Below, in pieces: positions 27,571 to 38,400 of a stretch of 64,000 nucleotides of DNA. The stretch is from Hymenolepis diminuta. Lineage: Eukaryota; Platyhelminthes; Cestoda; Cyclophyllidea; Hymenolepididae. Under the pieces are notes generated by a model. That model was not told the DNA's origin and ran no database searches. It saw nothing but the letters and a program-made list of their open reading frames with translations. Both the position numbers and the translations under genes were made by a program. The stretch lies in the NCBI GenBank assembly GCA_900708905.1, contig CAADRB010000041.1, positions 344,267 through 408,266 of the forward strand, written 5' to 3'. Positions within the stretch are counted from its first letter, which is position 1. Each line of letters starts with the position of its first letter.

Positions 27571-27903
27571 TCTGACACAGTATATATTAATAACACGAGG
27601 ATATAAAAACGATATGTACGTAAACTGGACCGGGGAGGAGCATAATACTGTTGAAGTTAGTCATCTTTCTTTGTACAATCCACGAGCTGGTAAAAAATGC
27701 AAAAATATCCCCACACAAATTGCCATCAAATTCACAGGGCATCTATACGGAGGCGTTTGAATACAACTAAAAGGAAGAAAAGTGATCACTAGTATTTAGA
27801 TAATATACGAGTTCATAAAGGCATAAAACTAACTTACAAGTACATCTAATGAGACGGGTAGGAATCTTAACAATCTCCTACACAGAGAAGACGAGCACAA
27901 ATT

Positions 27904-29659
27904 CTAAAGATCAGTGCCCCGAGTATTTTCTTTTAAAGAATCCCAGAGATTTGGTGTTGTTGCATTTGGCGACGACGGCACAGCAGTATCGCCTCCATTA
28001 ATTGATTTGGCCGCAGCCACAGCATCTGATACCAACTTCTCAACAACTTCATTGTTTACCGGTGAGGGTTGACTATGTTCTCCGTTCTGCCTATCAACTG
28101 AGACTTGAAGAGTTTTCCGTCGTTTTAATTGAGTTGAAGAAATTAAGCTATTTGCTGTTGTTGAATCGGATATTTTCCGTTTCGCAGAGGATGTTATAGA
28201 CGAAGTCTCGAAAATATTTCCGTTAGCCACATCAGCCATCTCCAAGTCATCCGTGAGATCAATAGTTTCAGAAGGAGTAGGAGTGGATTTGGTAGAGAAC
28301 GATTTTTTGCTACTGTCCTCCTTAACTCGTAAGACTACATTACCAAGTCGATTGAGCAAGTGATACCGGTAGATTGATTGAAAAGTCCTAACAGTTGTCT
28401 GGATTTCTTCTATATTTCTCGCCCTGGTAAAACTTGCCTCAGCTCTTCTAATATCATTAGAGAATGTTTCCATGCAAAATCGAATTGAGCGAATAACTTC
28501 TTTGAAGTTTTCCGGAGTGATATTCGAGATCTGATCGAGAATACCGGAAATAGACGCGTTTTTGAGGTAAAAATCGACAGAATTGCACGTTACTGGAGCT
28601 GTTTTGCCCTTGACTGAAACAGTCACCCGGGGTTCGGGAAATTTCATATTTACAACCGTTGCGATAGGTGGGGGATCTTGGTTATTTGGTTTACTAATAG
28701 AGTCCTGAGCTGTTGGTTTCTCTTAAAAGTTAACGTATTCATCCGCATTATACATTTCAAATATAGTATTTGGATACATGCACAAATAAGATTAGAAAAA
28801 ATAGAAAATGATAGGATTAAATAGGGAAAAACTCACGTGTAGGCCTTGGTGGAGCTTGAACAACTGGCCTATTGCGTTTCATTTCGGACTTTTTACGAGC
28901 CTGTTCAGTTAAAGCTTTAACGCGATCGAAAACCTTAATCAAAATGAAATAAATTTAAAAAAAAAATAGAGAAATTACTTCAGCACATTCTTGTTGAAGT
29001 GGTACCAAAGGGGAAGGATTACATATCAGACAGTACCAAGAGGCATCATCAGGTAAATCCTCAATACTTTGGAGGAAAGTCCGACCAAGATTACGCTTTA
29101 TACAACTCTTGCAAAAGGTGTTGGCGCAGGAATCACAGCAAATCAAATCACCACCGTCACCACACCAACGACAATTCTCGTCCTTACCATCAGCATCTTT
29201 TGCGAATTCTCCTTTTCCATAAAATTTGAGGCATTTCTAAATTTAAACATATAAAAGCAAGAAAACGAATAAAATCACCTTGCAGAGAATAACACTCAAA
29301 TGCGGATGAACCGTACAAGCAAACGGGCTAATTCGAAGAGCACAACTAGTGCATCTGACGGTATCGATACTGCCAATTTGAAAGGAATTAGAGAAGGGTC
29401 TCCGAGGAAGAACCCCATCTTGAAGATCAAGTTGGAGCGAATAATCAGTTGTATCTGTAACATCAGCAGGTTGTACAACTGGTGTTCCATCCGAGAGAGT
29501 CATATGGCCAGAGCTGTCGGTAGAAATAATAACATTTTCATTTGATTGCTCTTTATTTTTGGTTCCTACTTCAGAAATAATCGATGACTGTTCAGAGGGA
29601 GGAACATCATTCGCGACAGGGGTACCCGATAATCCGGTCGAAATAAAATCAGGATGCAT
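27904..29659 (-). CDS. ADD-domain (ATRX-type GATA/PHD zinc finger) protein
   Basis: Exons 29684(ATG 29659)-29279, 29236-28979, 28933-28837 and 28721-27904 join in phase to 517 aa. The ADD domain spans about residues 101-205: CTSC and CRWC pairs of the GATA-like finger, then a PHD with DLICCDSC, FCKSCIKRNLG and WYCLICNP. This is the ATRX/DNMT3 histone reader fold, which in ATRX binds H3 tails with unmethylated K4 and trimethylated K9. After it come a charged linker, a helical region (~260-330), a SUMO-interaction-like stretch ETIDLTDD, and a serine-rich tail ending in a stop. No helicase follows in frame. Drosophila has the same division (ADD1 and XNP genes). The upstream frame stays open to the acceptor, so a few more residues or another exon are possible. 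Confidence 0.88.
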
Positions 29660-29684
29660 TGTTAATTTAGTGGCCACTGATTTT

Positions 29685-30860
29685 CTAAAGAATAGTTAAG
29701 AAGAAACTGTTAAGCTTACTTTCTCATCTCTTTTAGCATATAACGTACATCTAGCGAATTTAAGGTTGTAGAAAAGGCAAACTTAAAGAAGGCGGAGAAG
29801 CGAAACGAGGCACCACATTTAAACTATTTAAAAACATTCAAAACCTTTAATTATGTTTCTTAACTTGCCAATTATATTGCTAAGAATAATGATTAATTAA
29901 TTGAAGATAGCTAAAAATGTGATATAAACAAAAGTATTAAAGAAAAATTAAATATGTTTTGTGCCAATTATAATAGTAACATTGAAGAATTGGTTGCCAT
30001 TTGCTTTTGATAAAAATATTTTGTTTAATAATATAACTCATTTTTAGTAACACCGATTAAATGCTAGCATAATATAGTTAATTTTTGTCACTCTAAAATC
30101 GTATCTTATATTTTTCAAATAATTAAAGTGTAAATGAAATATTAGCGGCAATTTACTTAAACACATGAAAAGCCAACTAGAGCAATCATAAAATCGGTTC
30201 ACTCTCACACCTACTTACTGGACAATAAATCTCATTAATATATATAACAAGATCATGTGATTAAACGACATTTCAGATTGGCAAGTGAAATCGTAGTTAT
30301 TATATCAAGCAAACATCACATATATCATTGACATCAGTCTCACTGTACGTGATGGAAAATGAAAGTAGGCCAATTTGTCTTCCTCGATAACCAATTGGAA
30401 GGAATTTAATCTATTGTCAGCAGCAATTTTCACGCTGTTTCGAGGGAAGTTAGGTATATGTTATGGGGTAGATACAGCTTTTATTCCCGAATTAAGAGTT
30501 GTCATCTTATGTTTACAATCCTTTTCTAAGCAAGTTATTCCAGCACGGACGTATCTAAATTGTCCGAGATCACTGTGATAGTGCCAACCTACCCCGGTAT
30601 TTTCACAAACTAAGAGCTTTATTTCTCCCTACCCAAAAGGTTAATTAATGATTTTTATTTATTGGAACATGGGAAACAGTACAAGGAGTGCGAAATTCCA
30701 AGATGATAATTGTATCATCATTGTATCAGGTATCATTTTCTGATACCTGCCAAAGTAAATGAAAACGGTGTTTGCACAAAGTTATTTTTGACTAAGCTTA
30801 AATCGTAACATTGCATGATTAAATTTCTTTAGAAGTATAAGTTGTTAAGGCAAATGTTAC
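29685..30860. other. Intergenic, AT-rich
   Basis: No exon found. It contains two small perfect hairpins at 30702-30749 (listed separately) just before the large inverted repeat. Confidence 0.45.
30702..30749. repeat. Two adjacent short hairpins
   Basis: GATGATA / TATCATC (7-bp stem) is followed closely by CAGGTATCA at 30727-30735 and TGATACCTG at 30741-30749 (9-bp stem, 5-nt loop). Both are perfect. Function unknown. Confidence 0.5.
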
Positions 30861-32090
30861 GAGTACTTATCACAAAGGAGAATTGAAATAGGCCAAGATG
30901 TAATTCTCTTAGAATCTCCATGAATTTCCACCATCTTCCTCTTTAGTAACATCCACAATGATATTTATTCACATTTCTTAATTCTCAAGCTTATCGTTAC
31001 TTGTTAAACAAACTTATTTTTTCCTTAATAGTTTTTATTAAGGGAGAAATTTAGTCTGAAAATCGAAACTGAAGATTTGGAAAGTCTCTTTTAGATATTA
31101 TCCTTTTCTGTTTCTATGTGGACAAGTTCATGAGCGCCTTGGGGTAATGGTAAAAATCAAATGTATATGAAAGTATAATGAGCATAAAATTTAATACTAA
31201 GCACATTCTATTATAATCGGCTCTTCCCTGTAGGACAACGTAACCGACTCTTAGATTCCCTAAGACACTGCACTAGTTACAAACACCACCCGGCAGCACC
31301 ATAATACAAAACGACCCAAACAACCATATAAAAAATAGGACGCACATTTTCGTATCGATAAGTTGATTTATATCATATGTCATTTACAACCGTAATGTAA
31401 ATAAATTAGAACGAATAAAAAGGAATTAAAAGATTGAAAGTAAAGAATTTTACAAATAAGATTTATTTTCGGGAGAAATACTATTTTCCTATTGATACAT
31501 ATAAAATTGAAAACCAAATCGTAATAGATTTGGCAACGCAGTCATCGAATTATGAGGATATAGAATCTCTTCGATCATGAAGAACACTTTCACTCAGTTG
31601 AATTTCTCGACATCGACAAGGGATCCTGAAGATTACCTAAAAACGTATATATTTTTCATCATAATCTTATTATAAGTGAAACTTTTGCAAAATAATAAGC
31701 TCGATGCTGTGATATATGCAAACAGCGTATGGTCCTCGATGTGGTGCAACGATGGGAAAGGAACAATCAATATATTTTCATATACATACATACAATTTTT
31801 ACCATTACCCCAAGGCGCTCATGAACTTGTCCACATAGAAACAGAAAAGGATAATATCTAAAAGAGACTTTCCAAATCTTCAGTTTCGATTTTCAGACTA
31901 AATTTCTCCCTTAATAAAAACTATTAAGGAAAAAATAAGTTTGTTTAACAAGTAACGATAAGCTTGAGAATTAAGAAATGTGAATAAATATCATTGTGGA
32001 TGTTACTAAAGAGGAAGATGGTGGAAATTCATGGAGATTCTAAGAGAATTACATCTTGGCCTATTTCGATTCTCCTTCTGATAAGCACTC
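30861..32090. repeat. Foldback element with identical long inverted arms
   Basis: Arms at 30885-31157 and 31795-32067 are exact reverse complements over 273 nt as I read them. Less perfect similarity extends outward to about 30861 and 32090 and inward by about 15-20 nt. The middle (31158-31794) has no long open frame. Near-identity means a recent event. The element could be a MITE or foldback transposon, a local inverted duplication, or an assembly artefact. I found no clear target-site duplication. If transcribed, it would form a long double-stranded RNA. Confidence 0.9.
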
Positions 32091-32764
32091 CGATTTTGAT
32101 TCCCGGAATACCCGAATTCTCGGACCTATGCTTCTGTTGACCCTTTTTCCCCTGCGTTTAAGAGGGTTTTCTGTATGGCAAACAAATATTATTAAATTTA
32201 CGAACGATCTTCTATTTAGTGTTATTGCTAATCTGACAAACTAGACTTCTCAGGAAATGGACAGTAAAAGGTAAAATATCTTAACTTGCTGCTTTTGGCT
32301 ACCTGGAGGTGGATATATCAACCTGGTACGAAAAATCTCTCAACTGAGTCTGTTAGTCAGGGAGATCCGAAATCTGTAGACGTGAATTACCACCCAAAGA
32401 ACCAAAGATCAGATGCTGAAGTTTGAAATTTTAAAAATAAGGTCACTATTGATTGTAAAATTCGCTGAATCTTTTATGAATAAATGTGTTTTCATAGCGT
32501 CTTTTTATAACTGATATTCATTCACCCATCCAAATATATCTTGATAATCTATTATACGTCGTGTTTAGAATATTTATCATGTACAGAAGGTGAAGTTTTC
32601 TGAAAGCTTTCCATCTATCAGACTAGATCTTAAAAACTAAATCTGATCAAATAAACATAGGTTTTAAAAATAATGAGCTAAATAGTTAAAAGCAATCATA
32701 ATACTTTAGTACCGTTACCTACCCTCGGTTGGTTTGCTATTTTCAACAGGTCCTGCCGTGACCT
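32091..32764. other. Intergenic, no gene seen
   Basis: AT-rich spacer between the foldback element and the 3' end of the unrecognised gene. Nothing else is visible. Confidence 0.45.
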
Positions 32765-34558
32765 TCAGAAGTCGTCTTCAAAAGCTTTAAAAACAGAGTT
32801 TTCAACTGCCGAACGAGGGAGAATGGTTCCTTTCTGGCCTTTCTTCGGGGTCTATTCGTCATAACCATGGGATTAAAATGTGAATGTTGATGAATGATGA
32901 AAATGGAACGTTAACGAGATAGACCTACTTCAATAACAACCTTTGAGTTCCTTACTTCTTTAGGAACGTCCTTTTCATCTACGCTTATTACCTTTCCATT
33001 TTTCTTTCTTTCAAGTTATACCTGGAAGTTACAAAATATCAAAGATGTTATCAAAGTATTTTTTCCGATAAAGTGTTACAACAGACCAGATAGTTTACCC
33101 CTTTTTTAATGAAATGAGTTGAAGCCTGATCCACTCCAACCGCGTGCAAATTGTATTTGTGCTTAACGCTTCTAACCACTGAAAATTGAGGTTTCGTGGC
33201 GTTACTTTGCACTGCCTTTCCCTCATCTAATGCGAAATGTTTTCGATCTGATACTTCAAAACGTGGCTCGTCAATGGATTCTAAAAGTGAATCAACACCT
33301 ACTGGTGGCTCAATTAATACATCCTTAAAAGAGTAGATCTAAAAAGAAAAGAAGCAAAGTGAGTATTTTCCTGAAAAAATTCTTCTCAGATCCTTTAAGA
33401 CAAGTGCAAGAACATCTGTCTTGGGGAGATAGAAGTTATCTTAAACTCACCCTTATGAGAAATTGGTATTTTACGACCCCTCTTGCCCACCAGAATTAAA
33501 AGTACAGTTTGTCATATACGTCACTAAGTGTTCACTGATGAGCATGGAGCTCGTAATCTTTAACTAAACTGGTGCGTGGATTATTACGGAAATCACACCA
33601 TGTGGATTTGAAATCATCAATAAAGTCAGATTCAAATTTTCACCTTCACCTCTTCAACTATTTTCAATTAATCAAAATCAATCCAATATAAGATTCAAGG
33701 AATTTAAGCGAAAAAATGTTGTATTCGATTTGTTGTACTCAAGCAGTGATAGCTACCAGAAAAGGTGCTTCAGAAAATGATTGAAGACTCAGTTACCTCG
33801 TCTTTAATCTCAACGTCTTTTTCATTCCCTCCCTTTTTCTCTTCGCTAACTATTTACTGTTATCCAAATTCAGTTGCTTTCTACTATGAAAAATCATAAA
33901 ACATTTTGCTTTGCCACAAGTTGTAATATTAAACAATTTAAAGCAGACTTTGACAGTTTATCTTACAGATAACAGCGTATTGTATGCTAGTCATTTGGTG
34001 ACAGCATTAGTTTAACAGGTCTTTGTATTTGAAGAACCTAAATTTTAGCTCAAATTCTGGCTGTTATAAATAACAGATCATCTCAACAATGATTTTATCG
34101 GGGAAAAACAGATGAACTTACATGAGGAATGAGAGCTCCCTTTTCATCAACTTTCTTCATTAGATCCTCGTCACCTATGAAATATCTATTTCGCTCACTC
34201 CCTCCTCCTTTTAGTTTAATGCATTTCACTCAGTCTCCGACATGCAGACCCTCCACTCGATCAGATTTGGAATACGACTATGGTTTTTTCTGGAGTTTCT
34301 GTCATTACCTTAGGCGAAAGTTGTTTCTTAATAAAAATAACCTCTGTGATAATATTGATCGGGTTTTATTCAACTAGCGTTTCCACAATTCCACTATTTT
34401 AGATAATATTAGTCGGAGGAAGCGTTTAGTTATCATTTTGGCTCTTTTTTTCTCATTTCAACGTGCTTGGGACTTACAATATACGCAAGCGATAACAAGA
34501 CTGGTTTTGCGGTCAACTTGCAAGACCATCCTGTCAGGGATTGCGTTTCTTTCTTTTT
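32765..34558 (-). CDS. Unrecognised small multi-exon gene
   Basis: Exons, 5' to 3': 34558-34478, 34174-34122, 33338-33099 and 32851-32765 (stop TGA 32767-32765). They share compatible phases (1, 0, 0) and have good splice sites (TTTCATAG, TTTTTAG, donors GTAAGT and GTAAAC). The 240-nt exon is fully open but lacks an ATG. Its product includes IYSFKDVLIEPPVGVD and SVVRSVKHKYNLHAVG; the last exon is basic and ends KAFEDDF. I do not recognise the family and assign no function. The first exon may begin further upstream, and the true start codon was not found. It lies on the same strand as the ADD gene but ends in its own stop 3.1 kb before it. Confidence 0.5.
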
Positions 34559-35430
34559 CTGTTGATGCAGAGCAGATAATAACTTTCGTCAGCAGATGGA
34601 TGAGTGAATACTTGTTTCTCGGTTAGAAAAACTTCAGATAATGATATTTTTTACCGAGGTGAATATTCGTTAACATCTTTATTTAACGGGTTTTATTACA
34701 ATCATAAACGTTAAACATCAGTTAAGGGCCGTTCAGATCGATACAATAGCAGATGTCCCAATAACACATCACCCAATTCTGGGAGCATAAGTAGATACAT
34801 TTAGTTTAAAACAACTAATTCGTTGCCAAATAAGTTATGACGTCCTAATCGGTTAGGCAGAAAAAACGTTTGGGTTAAGGGTGCAGATTCATCTCTTCAT
34901 CGATGGCAAGGCAACCCCATTTCAGTCACATTAACATTTAGACTACTCCAATTCCCAAGTCACTTTCTTTTCTTTATACTAGGTTTGCAATGGAGAATGG
35001 CTTACAGTTTATCCTTTTGTGGGATAAATTTTGATAAGAAGTATGCAATGCAGTTTGCTTATTTTTAAATAACTTAGTAAATTGAAATAATTCAGATCCT
35101 GGTTGCTATTTGTTCTATTATTATTATTATAATAATAAATTAGCATACATAATGAAACCAAATTGATCATTATCTTAAGCATTAAAAAACAAATACACCA
35201 AGGAATAACTCCATGCAGCAAAGGCAAGTATGTACTGTTCATTCTCGATACCACTTTCTGTTGTCAGGAAACACATGGAAAATATCCCAGAATTTAACAA
35301 ATGAAAATATTAGATACGGATTTTTATGTCAAATAATGGTGGAAATCAGTGATAAATTACAAAATGGATGAAGATAATTGAAGATGTGATCAGTTTTTGA
35401 TTAACCATTTTCGTAATAATGACGGGTGGT
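34559..35430. other. Intergenic, no gene seen
   Basis: AT-rich spacer between the transporter 3' end and the unrecognised gene. A short ATT/ATA-rich run lies near 35116-35140. Confidence 0.45.
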
Positions 35431-38400
35431 TTAGACTTCTTCAGAACATGAAGTCTGGTGTTGTCGTTGGTGTTGAATCGAGGCGTAGGCATCGAAGACG
35501 CTGATAAATACGATGGAGCGAGGGAATTTCTCGAAAAGACCCGAACGTATCAATGATCTGTGGACGTTTCCTATTGAAGAAAGTCGAATACATACGCATT
35601 AAGTGTTTAAGCCAAGTCTTGCCTTGAGAAAGGTAAAGATTCTTAGAATTTTTAGCTGGAATAATCTGCATTCAACCAACTATTTGGAAATTAGGTTCAA
35701 TTTAAAGCTCATAAAATCTGAAAAAGACAAGCATACAAAAGTTGCCGCCTTGGAACATATTATATTCAATTAGATCACAAAAACTGATCCCATACAGTGT
35801 TACTAGATTACCGACTAGCATCAAGTTAATCGGATAAATAAGTAATTGATTAAATCACAAATGCTTTGAATGGAAGTGTTTTCCAACGCCCGTCTTGGAC
35901 AGCCATTCAGATGAGAAGCTCCCATTCTGTCCACTATGTCTTGACAAGTATTGATCAGTGTGCTTGACCACGCCGTTCATTGGAATGTATTGAGGAGGAT
36001 CCGGTTGTTGAAGGGCACTATGACCACTGCGCCATCAGTGTAAATAGGTAGGTTAGTAATATAATTTGCCATTCAGATAACCTATCACCTTGACACGATG
36101 CTCTAATAAAAATGACCTGCAACTGATTGATTTAATGCAAATATTTCGAAATAAATCCAAATAATTTTATATAATCGTTATATATATATATCTTTATATA
36201 TATCGTTATATATCTTTCTAAACCTTAATATAATATCTGTTTCTTTTAAACGAAAACGTGGTATCAGAAATGTGATTTAATCACCGAGTCCTGAAGCGTG
36301 AAACTCTTGAAATCCAAAAGGTGCTATTTTTAGTCTTAGTTAAATTATATGCATCGGCTTTCTTTTAATATTAGCTAGGATGTGATTTGCGATGTCCACT
36401 TATGTTCGGAAATTTTTTAAATTCCCTATGAGATGAAATATTTAAGGTCTCCTTAGTACATAGTAGTTCTTAATTCTGTTCATCCTTCAATTAGACATAT
36501 ATTTCGATCTGCATACTGTTAATCATCAACAGTGTTTTGAATTTTCAATAATCGAGTTAGTGGTTGTGTTATTCTCTACCAGGAAAAAAAGAGTATGAAT
36601 CAATTCATACTTGATCAATTTTTAAACATAGCGTAAATAGAAAGCAAATTAACTAGTATAAAGGGGTTTTTCAAGCAAACATATTATTAGAATCTTAATT
36701 TTTTTCCGTTTAAAAGAGTGATATTTATAACATTTAACTCACTTGAAGGAGAAGCAAGATATACAGTCACACCGGCTGAGTTGAAATCCGATAACAACTA
36801 AAACGATCAGAAAGCAGGTTGTTGCGACCTTTGCATAGAAACTCATGAAAGGGTAAACCGTTTTTCTGAATCTTACAGCCTTTAGAGTGTTAGCACCAAC
36901 AACATCAATGAAAGTCCATGTCGAACAGTCGAGAATCACATGACTGATAGGAACTGTGGAAAGAAGTCCTACCACCTCCTCCTGGGCAGCCTGCTTTATG
37001 TTCGCTGCTTTAGAAGGGGAATTATTGCGTGTGTGGAACTTCTGACATATTTTCTTACATCGACTAGCTTCATTCATCTGTATGTCGACATTCATTGTTG
37101 TGTCTTTTGGGGTTTCTGAGGGAAAATAAGAAATGTACATAACGTAGTTCCATTAAACGCTTTTTCATTTATAATTACAATTGTAAAGAAATTGTACCAA
37201 TAAATAAATAAAAATAGAATAGCAGTTTAGGGAATCATTCCGACTAATTTAAATAATTTTAGTATTAAACTCTTCTGTTTGAACCTTGACGGCATAATTA
37301 ATAAGTCCATTTGTTCGAAAATTTACTTGTTCAATTTAGCTTCAAAATAACAGGAAGGTGCATAGCTACTAATATTACACTTACATCTACTCTACTAACG
37401 CAAGGATAATTTTTTAAGCACTAGGATTAAATGAACCACCATACCTTCCTGTTGCTGGGATGAGAGTTCAATTTCATCGAAATCACACCCACATTCATTT
37501 AGTACAACATCAGCTTCCCTTATCACCGCATCAAGTTTCTTTCTTGCGATTGCAATCGGCCGAGGATCGAATCCCGCAGCCTCAGTCACAGAAGAAACAA
37601 AGAGGTTTGCAACAGTATAGAATAATCCTCCTTCATAACGAACTATCTTCACATTTGGGTCCTCTATACACTATATGAGAAAGCAAAGAACCAGATTTAA
37701 TTAAACGCAAGCTTATATGTTTGAAACCACTTCTTAGCTCACTGATGAATACAATTCGTTTGATCTGAAGACCTCCGTATCCTCGACATGAGCCACAGTG
37801 TAGGCCTTTGAACATATTAAATGAGAGAATATTGCGAGGATTGAGAAAGCAATACCGATTATTAGACCGTAGAGAACATCAAGAAATACTGCGGCAAGGA
37901 AAGTCACTACCCATGAGGCCTGAAATGAAAACGAAAACTTCAGAACATTTCGTTACAGGGTTATTCTATGATTGGGAAGACTTAATTAATAGTCCTCAAA
38001 ATGTCGGGCTATTTTGGTAGATGTTTGGGAGTTAATTAAAGAGTAGATAGACGTCTAATTACTGCATATGGCTTCATCCATTAAGCCAGTCATGCACTTA
38101 ATGGACTAATTTTCGGGAGGAAAGTAAAATTTACCTAAAGTTAATGCGGATTGATTAAAATAAACAAATCCCTAATTATTATATTAAAGAAGAGGAAAAA
38201 AGAAAATAAGGCTATATATGAGTATAGGGTAGATAAATGTAAATCATCTGATACAAATTGGCTTTCATCTCCTAATAACTCTAGATAAAACCTACTGTTA
38301 ATGGTGCTGTGAAATTGTAGGACCTAACTTGATGACCAACCTACTGCTATTCCCCATTCTTAATCATCATTAGAATCGCTTCACGCGTTGATAAGATACA

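Noticed and set aside
33797..33845. Possible 49-nt exon (EEKKGGNEKDVE-like) in the unrecognised gene
   Set aside because: Its phase fits neither neighbour, while the neighbours join each other in phase 0.
34230..34232. In-frame TGA in a longer version of the unrecognised gene's second exon
   Set aside because: A standard acceptor (TTTCATAG) at 34175-34176 starts the exon after it, and the phase then fits the previous exon, so the TGA is intronic and no recoding is needed.
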